Positions 21,924 through 33,725 of a DNA stretch of 64,000 nt are shown piece by piece. The notes below the pieces were generated by a model. It was given only the letters and a program-made list of their open reading frames with translations. It did no database searches and was not told where the DNA came from. Position numbers and translations under genes: made by a program. The stretch covers positions 42,201,858 through 42,265,857 of the forward strand of contig NC_052508.1 in NCBI RefSeq assembly GCF_014356525.2. Direction: 5' to 3'. Source of the stretch: Nilaparvata lugens. Taxonomy: Eukaryota; Arthropoda; Insecta; Hemiptera; Delphacidae. The number at the start of each line of letters is the position of its first letter. The first letter of the stretch is position 1.

Positions 21924-22854
21924 ATGTGTACGGTGTGTAGAGCAATTTTGAGTGTGTTTGGGATGTCTATTTTAGGACTGATTTCTTGTAGTATCCTAAT
22001 ATGCTCTCTAAATAAAGTTCCATCACCCAATAAAGTTGAGGATTTTAGACCAATCAATATTCTACCTGCATTGTCCAAAGTGCTAGAAAGACTCATTCAT
22101 GCTCAAGTTGTAAAATTTCTAGACAAGAATAGTAAGCTTCATAACTTTCAATCAGGCTTTAGAAAATTCCATTCAACTGAGACAGCTCTGCTTCGTGTGA
22201 CTGATGATATAAGGCTAGCTATGGACCAAAGAAAATGCACCATCCTCACCCTATTTGATTTTTCTAAAGCATTCGATACTGTTGATCATACAGTCCTTTT
22301 GAATAAGTTGGCTATTCTTGGTTTCAGTCACAACTCGTTAGTTTGGTTCAAATCCTATCTATTAGGTAGGAAACAATGTGTATCTGTCGGTGACAAAAAG
22401 TCAACTTGGAAATACATTATGCATGGAGTACCACAAGGTTCAATTTTAGGCCCTCTCCTCTTCACTTTGTATGCTAATGACCTTTCTTCCATTATCAAAT
22501 TCTCCAGTTTCCATACTTATGCAGACGACCTTCAAATCTATTCAAGCTGTCCCATAACAAAAATTAATGAAACCGTTGGAATAATGAATCAGGATATCAA
22601 TTCGATAGTGGAATGGACAAAGAAAAATGGCCTTAAGCTTAATCTCATCAAAACACAACCCATTATAATTGGATATTCTCGTCTTATAAACAATATTGAC
22701 CTTGAATCGATTCACAGAGTTAGTGTAGACGGTAATGACATTCCTTACTGTAGCTCAGTTAGAAATTTAGGCATTATTATGAATAATACTCTTGACTGGT
22801 CAGAACAAGTGAACAAAACTTGTAAAAAGGTATTCTCAGCCATGCATGCACTGA
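21924..22854 (+). pseudogene. LINE reverse transcriptase, left part (split by transposon)
   Basis: This is a non-LTR retrotransposon RT of the Jockey/CR1 group. Visible blocks are DFRPINILPALSKVLERL, FDFSKAFDTVDH, GVPQGSILGPLLF and the active-site YADDLQIY, then the C-terminal VRNLGIIMNN. The 5' end is truncated, with no endonuclease domain. The frame is cut at 22,854 by the insertion of a DNA transposon. The next coding bases resume at 33,264 (MHDILPRNIK). Confidence 0.92.
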
Positions 22855-23552
22855 TAGTCCAGGCGCTGGCTTACATTGAGCATACATGAGAGAGGCAGAG
22901 AATTTGACTTCGGATTATTGTTAGGGGGTCTTTAGTGTATATGGAACCCGATGTCGTCACGTCCCAGGGTGGTGGACAGATTGGAGGGAGGGGGGTAAGT
23001 TGTAAAAAACGCGCGCTTATAAAATCACCTGTCCTGCAGTTACTATTCATAGTACAGCTTTGACTTCTTCCTCAATATTATGTACTTATAACTGGCTTTC
23101 AATGTGATCCTCTACATTTTTGCGATAAACCGCATAGTTTTTCCGCAAAAAAATAAAATATCTCGAAAAATGAATTTTTTTATTATGGACTTTTTGTTAT
23201 TTCTTGAACATTCAAGTCGTTAGCCGACTTAGAGGAAAAGGTTTCCATTAAACGTTGTAGGCCGTTTCTTCCCGAATTCAATTATATTTATAGTTTGAGG
23301 GTTACGATCATAGATGCGGCAGTGGGAGGGGGATAAGTAGCACTGTTACCCTGTTCCCCAATGATTAATGCGCGTAGTGGCCTGTCTATCGCATCGCTCC
23401 TACTATTCTATGCATTCAAATTATGTATTTCAGAAACGCTATCTTATGTATTTTCGGTCGCTGAACACGATTTTTCAACTCTCAAGCCTCAATAATTGAT
23501 AATTCTCATCATAATATACAAATTATGGTCAAATTACAAACTTCATCTCATT
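22855..23552 (+). repeat. Left terminal inverted repeat
   Basis: It matches 32,660-33,263 in reverse complement at about 90% by eye. It carries about 85 extra bases around 23,090-23,180. Confidence 0.92.
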
Positions 23553-23825
23553 ATCATTATTTATGATTACATTGTAATGATAAACCATCTTGTTTCTTGT
23601 TAGGAATCCTATTTGTGTTTCTCAGTCGATAAAAAACTAATATCTCATAAAAAGAGAATAATTATTCGATTTAGTTCAATGATCACTTTGGAAATGCGAA
23701 AGTCATGTAATGGTGTAAGTTTAACAAATAATATAGGCTACCCCATATAGAGCACCGTGTAACAGGAGTAAAATATTTTCTCAATATAAATTTACAATTG
23801 AAGCACGAATATCTTATTTATTCAT

Positions 23826-26506
23826 TCATTTATTCCAAGAAAACATAGGCTCACAGACAAACTCCAGTACGAGCCTTATTGACATAGATGATAGTATAAC
23901 ATTACAATTAACATACAAAAAAGAAAACAAAAAAAAAATATCGCACTTCATAAAATCACGATTCAGTATATAACTAATACGATTAGAAGAGAACGATTTT
24001 TTGGTTAGATTCCGGAAAATGTAGATAGATCTTCGTATTTTATTTTTTAATTGTATTATATGTTCCGACCATTTTAATTTGTCATCAACTATTACACCTA
24101 AATACTTGTATGAGCTAACTCTCTCAATGGACTCACATTGACATTGCATATTATTTGGGTTTGTACAAGAATGTAATACTATTGAATCTACTGATGGCTC
24201 CTGAATTTTTCTTAATGATATCTCTATAAATTTAGATTTTCCTATATTAAGAGTTAAGATATTTTGGTCGAACCATGCCTTGAGTAAGTGGAGATCGCGG
24301 GATGCTTTCTGGTACATTTCCTCTTTATTTCTACCATAAACATGCAGAGCCGTGTCATCAGCAAACAGAAATAGATTTCCAGTGAGAGGAAGTTTTGCCA
24401 GGTTATTTATATAAATGAGAAACAATAAAGGTCCCAATGTGCTGCCTTGCACCACCCCATAATCTATCGAATTCAATTCACTCTCAACGCCCATTATTTG
24501 CACAGCCTGTTTCCTGTCCGTTAAATAGCTTTCAAACCAGCTGTAAGATTTATTTCTAATGCCAATGATCTCCAATTTTTCATCAGCTTTAATCTATCAA
24601 CTGTATCGAAGGCTTTAGCTAAGTCGAGGAAAATTATACAGTTATTTAGATTATCATTCAGTGAGCAGTTAACTTCCCTTGTTAAATTAAAGAGAGCATC
24701 TGATATATTTTTGTTATTTCTGAATCCAAATTGTCTTTCCGTTAAAATGTTATTATTTTCAATATAGGAACTCAACTGTGACTTTACTATTTTCTCCAAG
24801 ATTTTTGAAAAAATACTTAAAAGAGATATTGGTCTGTAGTTATTTTTTTGAGATTTGTCACCATTTTTGTGCAAAGGAAAAACTCTAGCTATTTTGAAAC
24901 TATCAGGAAATATACCTTGTTCAATACTTAAATTATAAATGTGTTTCAGAGGAGTTAAAAAAATTTGTATGTTTTGTTTGAAGAATCTAGTAGGAATATT
25001 GTCGTATCCTGGCGCAGACATGCCTCTCAGTTTTGAGGTAAATTGAATAATCTCGATTTCACTAACGGGTTTCATTGTAAAATTCGAATCAAGACGGTAG
25101 TTTTCATCATTCAAAACTGGTGGTTTTGTAGAATCTACAGCGCGGGCTAAATTCTCCCCAACACGTGAAAAGTAATCATTAAAATCCTGAGCTACAGCCT
25201 TGATTTTCTCTAGTGGAGAAATGGAGCTATCATGAGCTGGCTCGAACTGTTCAAGAGGAAAACCATCTTTCTTATTGCTTCTGCCTGAAATTTCATTTAT
25301 AATGCACCAGAACTTTTTAGGATCTCTACCACTCTCATTTATTCTATCTTTATAGTATTGATTTTTGCTTATTCTTAATAAATTATTTAGTCTATTCCTA
25401 TAGTTTTTATAATGAGTTAATAATTCTCTATTGAAAGGTTGTTTTCTGGTTTGTTTATACAATTTATCTCTTTCCCTAATAGATCGAACTAAGCCTTCGG
25501 TTATCCAGGGTTTAATTTTTTTGAAACGAGAATTCCTTTGAAGAACTGGTTTTTTTGATTCATCTATGTTACGTTTAATGATAGAATAGAATTTGTCTGT
25601 AGCAATGTTGACTTCCTGCTCTATGAGAACGGAATTCCACGTTTCCTCTCTGAATGTAGATAATAAGGTTTCATTATGAATAAAATATTTGGGAGGATCA
25701 GATTTACTTTTATTTGTGAAACTGGAAGTAATTTTTATTGCTTCAATGTAATGATCTGTAACTGCTACTTTAAGAATAGCTGATTGTATTATATTAAGGT
25801 TTGCATTGTTAATAAATATATGATCTATTAAAGTGCTACTAGTTCTCTGTTCTCTAGTAGGTTTGTCAATGCAATTGACAAATCCATGCTCATAGAGAAC
25901 ATTTAAATATGAGTCAGTTTGTAAATCGTTGTTCAAAATGTTAATGTTAATGTCTCCTACTAATAAATTTGTTCTACCTCTACTCGAATTATCATAATAG
26001 TTATTAAGTTCGTCAATGAAATGAGGAATATGAGACTCGTGGTTCCGATAGACAGCCAAGAGACAATAATCTTTTCTATCGTAGTGGAAAGTAATTTCTA
26101 AAGCATTAGCTCCTCCTATACTGATGCTTCTACCAACTGCTGATAAGGAATTTTTAATAAAAACAAGCACTCCATCATTTCTATTGGATTTATCTTCAGT
26201 CTGAAACGAAGTGTAGCCGTCCAACTGTTTGTTATCGTCCACCTCAAGCCATGTCTCAGATAAAACGATAACATCAATTTCACAGCTTAATGAATTCAGC
26301 CCTACTAGCAAATTATCGAAATTCTCATTATAGCTCCTTATATTCTGATGTATTAATCTCAAGCAACTCTCGTCTGAATCACAAAAATCATTAAAAGAAT
26401 CAAATGTATCAAACTCTTTGCATGTTATTAAATTAAAATTTTCTAATTCTTCTTCATGCCTATTCATTGTCATGAAAAGAATGCTCCGCCCGCTCAACTG
26501 TCTCAC
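23826..26506 (-). pseudogene. LINE ORF2: APE endonuclease plus reverse transcriptase
   Basis: The first frame (26,506-24,521, 661 codons) carries an apurinic-endonuclease-like domain: LIHQNIRS, LSETWLE, GVLVFIKNS, LLVGDININ and TDHYIEA. RT blocks follow: NNYRPISLLSIFSKILEK and FLDLAKAFDTVD. A frame change near 24,575-24,590, beside a T-run, leads to the second frame with YGVVQGSTLGPLLF and FADDTALHVYG. The C-terminus is lost after IFRNLTKKSF, where the frame runs into 3' UTR sequence shared with the copy at 29,465. It is broken by at least one frameshift and one internal deletion. Confidence 0.93.
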
Positions 26507-28096
26507 CTTATCAATAACCTATATGGTTTATATATAAAAGAAGAAACCTACTCTATTTTATTATAAGATGAAATGTATGGTATGTAAATTTAAGAACTAA
26601 TAATCCTCGCTAGAACAATTCAAATCTCAGGTAAAAGCGTGGGTAAGTTCAAGACTTTTTAAACAAGATTATACGATAGAATAGAGATAGAAGTAATCAT
26701 GCTAATTAACGTGAAAAATAAAACGTTCTCACAGTATTAAATGAGTGGATGTTGTAATGTGGATCACTCAGTCAGGCGTTATCCAACTTATTAGAAACAA
26801 TAACAATCATAATTACAAAAATAAAGCTAATGAAAAATTAATAAATTGTCATTTCAAATTAACATTAAAATAAATCTAAATCAAGATACAAATACTGCAA
26901 ATTGAAATTATATTTGAATTTACTTCTAGTACGCGCAATATTAATTAACATGGAAAATAAAACGTTCTCCTTGTAAATAAAATTCGTGAATTAGTAATGT
27001 ATCGCTCGATCAAGCGTCGCATAATTAAGCTATGAAACATTTCAAAAAATAAATAAATACATGATTCAATAAAAACATGAAAAATAACTACATGATTTCA
27101 AATCAGAAGTTTTCATAGTAAATTTAGGTTTAAATATAAGACTGGAAATTTACATTTACGTAATTGAATTCATTTCAATTACGTGAAATACGTAATAAAT
27201 TTTTCAGAACTGTGATGTTAGGTTTAGAAATATCTCTCAACCGAACTGCGCATCCCGATCGAGCGACAAAAAACAGCATCCACACCCCACTCACGATCAC
27301 GTGAGACAAAAAAAACGTTATAACACTGTCTTAACAAAAAAATTGCTGACATTCGTACGCAAGCAAAAAATAAAAAGTTTTTTCATACAGTGTCAAGCGA
27401 TCGATACAGTTGAATAATAATTCTACATACTGTAAATATTCATGCATACGAATAATGAATATTACGGGATGTTATTTATAAAAAAGTTGACAATAACTGT
27501 AAAAATTAATACATTCATTAGTTCATTTTGAAAGACCGTTTATCCAGTAGAGAAAAGAGAGTTTATCTCATGAATTAATTGATAAATCTCAATGGCATGA
27601 CAGTTTGATTGTAAGTGTTGCAGTAATAATAGCCTACTGTATTATTCTTATATATATTTTTACTATAAATCACTATAAATTGACAGTAATTCATTGCCAT
27701 AAATTCACTATGAATGCTCTATTATTTATCAATCATGTTTAGTATTTTTTATATTGAAAAGGAGACTATTAAAATAATTTACTAAACTTGGAAAAAAATT
27801 ATTAATATTGTATTGAGTTAGTTTCAATTGTTTTAGACTACTTAGTGTAATATTCTATTTATCAAATAAATAAGTTGATATATAAGTAAAATTATCAACA
27901 ATTGTATTCAAACATAATACATGACACTTGAATTATAAATAAAAAAGGATAATATAATTGAATAAAATTAAACAATCTTGTTTTAGCTTCAATCGTTCCA
28001 GCATTCCACTTGAATTAGAATATAACTAGCTCGTATTCAGACCATACCTGAATGTTGATAATAGTAGAGTTCTCACCCGAGTTCAACCACTTGTTT
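26507..28096. other. AT-rich spacer between LINE ORF1 and ORF2
   Basis: There is no coding signal. A direct repeat (AATAAAACGTTCTC, then TCAAGCGT/TCAGGCGTT) occurs at about 26,700-26,785 and 26,940-27,025. The spacer is much longer than usual for such LINEs, so it may be an insertion. Confidence 0.5.
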
Positions 28097-29046
28097 TCAT
28101 TCGTTGGTTGTGGCAGCGTGATCGATGTCATGTGGGGACCACACTCTGATTTGCTGATCGTTTGCGTTCTTCTTCACCCACATCTTGCCGTTGCTGAACC
28201 AGGCTCTATGGAGTTTTTTCGCTTTCACCAGGTTTTTGCCATAGGAAAGAAGAAATTTGTTCTGCGGTGTCAAGTGTTCGTTAACATACACGTCTCCAGA
28301 TGGAAATGAAGCGTTGACCTCGGTTGCGTTGAGGCGCTGAATTTTATTCTTCTCAATAGCTGCAGCCATCCACGCATTACGAGTACTTCTCGAAATGTAA
28401 GACACGATGATGGAGGGGATTTTGGAATTCTTTGTTGCAGGAATACGATGTGCTATGGATATTTCAGACCTACAGTAAGACAAGTTCAGTCCTTTTGCAA
28501 CACTTTCAATGATTGAATAAATATCTTCATTCTCAGTAACCGGAAAACCCACTATTTCTAAATTGTTTTTGCGAGAGTATTGCTGCAAATCATTGAGATC
28601 TTGTCTTGTTCTCCATAGTTCCTCCGAGAACTTCTGATTCTTCATCTTTAGACCCTCACATTCACCTTTTAGATTTTCAGTATCAGTTTTTAAAAGATTA
28701 AATTCACTTCGGATATCGTTCAAAGCAGAAGTATTGAGATTAACCGCACTTTCTAACTCCGACAATTTTTTCGTGTTGACATCAAGTTAGAGTCCATAGA
28801 GTTCACTGTTAGATGGAGGTTTTTTATAGCTTCGAGAATAGGATCTTGCTCTACAGATGTTGCAGTTGCAGCAGGTTTAAAACATTCTTCGCACTGCCAT
28901 GTATCTTTCTTGTCTTTGAGAGCAAGTAACTTAGCCGGCGTACGAATGCGTGTACATGCTGCATGATAAGTTTTAACGCATTTGGAACACTTTATAATAT
29001 CAGCAGCGGTAGGCTGAACAGCTAAATTACACTTGAAACACGACAT
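28097..29046 (-). pseudogene. LINE ORF1: PHD finger, coiled coil and RRM-like region
   Basis: ORF1 proteins bind element RNA. The N-terminal frame (29,046-28,753) has a PHD-type C4HC3 pattern: CFKC...CSKC...YHAAC...WQCEEC. The second frame (28,765-28,097) has a coiled coil, QQYSRKNNLEIVGFP and a C-terminal domain ending GKMWVKK. The frames change at a T-run near 28,768. The gene lies 5' of ORF2 on the same strand. Confidence 0.85.
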
Positions 29047-29214
29047 AATTGCTATTTAACCGAAGCACAACTTGTAAAATAATTGAATTTGAGGTTATAG
29101 TAATAACAGAAAATCAACTTAAAACAAGCTAGTAAGATAGTCGAGCGGGCTTGTTTTTCACTATCGGAGCGTACTGATAAAGACTACCTTTCCGAACGGC
29201 ATCTAGAGCCAGAC

Positions 29215-30039
29215 TGATAAACCATCTTGTTTCTTGTTAGGAATCCTATTTTGTGTTTCTCAGTCGATAAAAAACTAATATCTCATAAAAAGAGAATAAT
29301 TATTCGATTTAGTTCAATGATCACTTTGGAATTTGCGAAAGTCATGTAATGGTGTAAGTTTAACAAATAATATAGGCTACCCCATATAGAGCACCGTGTA
29401 ACAGGAGTAAAATATTTTCTCAATATAAATTTACAATTGAAGCACGAATATCTTATTTATTCATTTATTTATTCCAAGAAAACATAGGCTCACAGACAAA
29501 CTCCAGTACGAGCCTTATTGACATAGATGATAGTATAACATTACAATTAACATACAAAAAAGAAAACAAAAAAATAATATCGCACTTCATAAAATCACGA
29601 TTCAGTATATAACTAATACGATTAGAAGAGAACGATTTTTTGGTTAGATTCCGGAAAGTTAGTAAAGGGGTATAGGATGAAAGATACATATAGAAAGAAG
29701 AAACATTTGAAGAAAGAAGAGTTAGTAGAGCTCAAAAATAATAATTTATTCATCAATTGAGCAGCATAATCTTCCACAAGATCTCTTGAATGCATTGTAG
29801 CGGTTATAGAAGGGATCAAGGAATGGGTTTAGTCTATTGTACAATCTCATTGTTCTATTTAGGTAGGAATTGAAATGGTGAGCGGTTCTGACAAACGGTA
29901 TTTGAAATAGCATATTAAGTCTTGGTCTTTTGCATGGAACATGAAAATTTAACAAATTGATTGAATCTGGCATGAATATAATATTATTTAGAATTTCATA
30001 TAATAACATTAATGCTCTAATGGACTTTCTGGTTTTCAA
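29215..30039 (-). mobile_element. 5'-truncated LINE copy abutting the full-length LINE
   Basis: The frame 30,039-29,746 ends a LINE ORF2: LFQIPFVRTAHHFNSYLNR and RLYNRLNPFLD are typical C-terminal blocks. The 3' UTR (29,660-29,215) is about 97% identical to 24,017-23,579. Its end GGTTTATCA joins the 5' end of the next LINE with no spacer. Confidence 0.8.
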
Positions 30040-32659
30040 TTTTTGGACTAAATGTTGACCTTAAGGTTTCAGTGAAAAAACTATTGGACAAAATAGAATT
30101 GTACTTTTTAAATAGAGATATAATGCCAATCACTCCCATGTGATATGACTAAATATTTGAATACAGAGGAAATACAACTCTAAAGCTTCGTTTTCACCAA
30201 ATTTATTAACGAGATGTTAATAACTTAATCTTTATAGATTCTACTTGATTGAACATAATTTATCATACACATGATGAACATATGTGTTTGTCAAGTTCCG
30301 TTCAATCTAATAAAGATTGAGTTATCAACATTATGTTAATAGCTTTGGTGTAAACGCAGCTTCATCAACTGATTTCTGTAACTTATATCTACGAATAGAT
30401 ACGTTTCATCTGGCTGAGTTTGACTGATTGTCTTGGGGTGGTACTTGAATGGAAGTGGAATGGGAGCTATCTTTGTTGAATCTGAAATATTTGGAGAGAA
30501 TACTGTTAGTTGGAAATCCATTGAGGGGAGATTAGTCTAATTAAGGTGTGAGAGCAAGCAATCAATTCAATGAAACAACTACAAATAAGGACTCATGAAC
30601 GGTTCAAATATGAGAGATTGTCAAAGTATATTTGAAAGAAGTCAGGAGCTATTTGTGAAGTTTTTTTAGAATCACAATGCAAAATCAATGACTACTTGAA
30701 ATTTATGACTGATTATTGTAACATAGTTTAAATTATCTTGAATTGTATTCGTGCTCATAGTAGGTATCTGGTATTGCACATAGAAACTGTTCGAGAAAAG
30801 ACCCATACTTTTTTCATTCAATCACACAAACCATGTTATGGAGTCTGTGTTAAATCTAGAGAAAAAATACCCACAGAAGTAGAAAATCATTTCCAATAAG
30901 GAAACATTAACTTTAGACAGTCAATACATTGACTCTCTGTCAAAAGAAAATCTAAAAAATTTAATAATGTGACAACCGATCATGCTTTGGAGCAACCCTC
31001 ATTCGATCATCTAAAACTCATAGGTGAGTGATTGGAATAGCTGGTTCTTCAAAGGCTTTCCTGAAATGGCTGATACTATATAAATAAATCTTAGTATGTT
31101 GACATCATTATGGGATATCACTGGAGATTGTGAAGAAAGACATCGAAGGAAGTAAAACAAGAATAATGAGAGGTAAGAATGATTTCCAAGAGCATAACCT
31201 TCTCACGAGAACATTACATTTTTCTTCAAGACTCTGATGGACAACAGAATCTGCATAATGTTATCAATGGTCTGGAAGCAAGTGAAGAAGTGTGTGATTC
31301 TCTTTTGAATGTATAAAGAAATAGTAATTCGGTCTTCAACGATTTTTATCTGAACATAGTTATGGCAAATTGTACGAGTGAAAGTGTATTCTCACCTATA
31401 AAAAAAAGAGTTCTGTCATTCTCCACGATGCAATCAAACAAAAAATCCTAGTCTTAGTTCATTCTAGAACAAAAAGATCTGATCTCTGTATTTTTACTAG
31501 GTAGCTGTTTAAATATAATTCAGCATTGAATTTTTAGTGCAGCATGCATTTCTACAATAACCGCAATCTCTGTCAACATCTGATGGATATTTGAAAAAAA
31601 AAACGCTTAATCTCACTTGGCCCATGAAATAATTACAGTAGTGAAACTAGTTGTGGATTTGTCTAGATCCTTGAATATCGTTGACAAATTCGCATAATGA
31701 TGACATGGCTCTCCTGAATTCAACTCCTACTTCACTTTTCAAAACTTTCAAACGCTGCAAGATTATGGGAACTTTGTGATGAGAAGAGTTATGAAAATTC
31801 TCAATGAAGATGGAGTGATACAGGTGGACATAGTTTCTATTGTCTATAGTCTAAATTCAAGAAAAGGTAGTGCACATACTAGAAGCAGCAGAGTAAAAGA
31901 ATCACTCCAATAATATGCTCTCCAAACCATCGAGACTTGATTTTTAAATCTGTGGCAGAGATTTATTAATGTAACATGCAATAATCTATAAAGGAATAAT
32001 CCATACGTTGGCTACGTGCAGGTATACATCCGTTCATTCATTTGTGGATTGAATTACAAATCATATAAATATGTTTGGGAAAGATTAACAGGCATGGCCC
32101 AAAACTATTCTATTCCAAAATTTTGATACTGAATAAATTTTGATACTGGATGAATTACCATTTCGAAACAGTCTGAACCATAATGGATGAATCAATCAAA
32201 AGTTAGTGAAATACCATTATAATAATACTGTTAGAAATAATTCCAATGAATATTTAAATTCTCATTTCATTTTGATTTGACATATATCTATTATTATATT
32301 GGATATACTCTCTCGAAAGTTCACGACAAACTGAAGATTCACGAAAGTTTAACATTTTCATATTAAACATAATTATTATGATAATGAATGGATGATGAAT
32401 TCCATTTCCACCATAAAGAACTAAGAAATTCCACAAACATTTCTTGGAAATTAACTGACCACTATATCAAGTAAGCGTGGCCAGTGTGTAATTAATAATG
32501 TAGCCTGAAGCGCATCACAATAAATTAATTTAAAATAAAAACAATAAAACATAAACACATATAAATATTATCATTTTCTATCTTAATATATTTCTTGAAA
32601 CCAAAGTTTCAATTGTTTTTTTTTTGTTTCAAACAGTCATTTCTTAGTTTCCTTGCAGA
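30040..32659. other. Transposon interior with weak hAT-like trace
   Basis: Mostly AT-rich and noncoding. On the plus strand near 31,345-31,435 a frame reads NIVMANCTSESVFSPIKKRV, which resembles the hAT C-terminal C.SERSFS.LKRIK block. Upstream fragments are too decayed to align by eye. hAT elements make 8-bp duplications, which does not fit the 3-bp flanks here, so this trace may be an older, separate insert. Confidence 0.35.
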
Positions 32660-33263
32660 ATGAGATGAAGTTTGTAATTTTGACCATAATTTGTATATTA
32701 TGATGAGAATTATCAATTATTGAGGCTTGAGAGTTGAAAAATCGTGTTCAGCGACCGAAAATACATAAGATAGCGTTTCTGAAATACATAATTTGAATGC
32801 ATAGAATAGTAGGAGCGATGCGATAGACAGGCCACTACGCGCATTAATCATGGGGGAGGACCGCGCCGCAGCGTAACAGTGCTACTTATCCCCCTCCCAC
32901 TGCCGCATCAATGATCGTAACCCCCAAACTATACATATCATTGAACTCAGGAAGAAACGGCCCACAACGCTTATTTGAAACCTTTTCCTCTAAGTCGTCT
33001 AACGACTCGAATATTAAAGAAATAACAAAAAGTACATAATATTGAGAGAAAAGTCAAAGCTGTACTATGAATAGTAACTGCAGGACAGGCGATTTTATAA
33101 GCGCACGTTTTTTACAACTTACCCTCCTCCCCTCCAATCTGTCGACCACCCTGGGACGTGACGACATCGAGTTTCATATACACTTAAGACCCCCTAACAA
33201 TAATCCGAAGTCAAATTCTCTGCATCTCTCATGTATGCTCAATGTAAGCCAGCGCCTGGACTA
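32660..33263 (-). repeat. Right terminal inverted repeat
   Basis: This is the reverse complement of 22,855-23,552. The outermost 200 bases match with only scattered substitutions. Confidence 0.92.
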
Positions 33264-33400
33264 TGAAGAAAATGCACGATATCCTCCCTAGAAACATTAA
33301 ATTATTTTTGGTTCAATCTCTCATCTTCCCACATTTAATGTATTGTAATTCTGTTCTCAACGATATGCAAGTCACTCTGAATGATAAACTACAGCGTTTT
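33264..33400 (+). pseudogene. LINE reverse transcriptase, right part
   Basis: The frame gives MHDILPRNIKLFLVQSLIF then PHLMYCNSVLND, the C-terminal block that follows the palm domain in Jockey/CR1 RTs. It continues the frame broken at 22,854. It ends at about 33,400, where errantivirus-like sequence begins. Confidence 0.85.
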
Positions 33401-33556
33401 TAAAAAGAAATTTTATTTGTAAAAATACATGTTAGCACATCAAGTGGCTGAAGTAGACTAACTAAATGAGCGCGCTGAGAGCGACACTAAGCGGTACTGA
33501 CAAAAATAGTAGTCAGCACATCAATTGTTTAGGTTTACATAATTCCTCCCTCCTTA
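33401..33556 (-). promoter_or_regulatory. Polypurine tract and short 3' LTR-like end of errantivirus
   Basis: On the minus strand, AAGGAGGGAGG (33,543-33,554) follows the Env gene, as a polypurine tract should. An AATAAA lies at 33,412-33,417, close to the junction with the LINE. No second LTR copy was found in the window, so the LTR limits are tentative. Confidence 0.4.
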
Positions 33557-33725
33557 AGTTTTTAAATAAATTCGGGACACTCAAAAATTACAAAAATTAA
33601 AATGAAGTTACAAATTAAAGTTTACTAACTTAGATCTAATTTCTAGGTGGTACAATATAGCTTATGGTAGGGGTTGATGATATTGGTACTTGTGTATCAA
33701 TTCGGTAATTCAGTACACTGGTTGG

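Larger units (their letters stand above)
23579..29214 (-). mobile_element. Near-complete Jockey/CR1-group LINE
   Basis: The layout on the minus strand is a 5' end near 29,210, ORF1 at 29,046-28,097, 1.6 kb noncoding, then ORF2 at 26,506-23,826 and a 3' end reading GGTTTATCA at 23,579. A (TAAATGAA)-like run lies at about 23,817-23,832. The same 3' about 440 bases recur directly upstream at 29,215-29,660. Confidence 0.8.
22855..33263. mobile_element. 10.4-kb DNA transposon with long terminal inverted repeats and TGA target duplication
   Basis: Both ends begin TAGTCCAGGCGCTGGC reading inward and are flanked by TGA (22,852-22,854 and 33,264-33,266). The interrupted LINE frame reads through if one TGA is counted once, which supports a 3-bp duplication. 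The interior holds two LINE insertions and faint transposase traces. I cannot assign the superfamily: three-base duplications occur in PIF/Harbinger, Academ and CMC-type elements. Confidence 0.85.
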
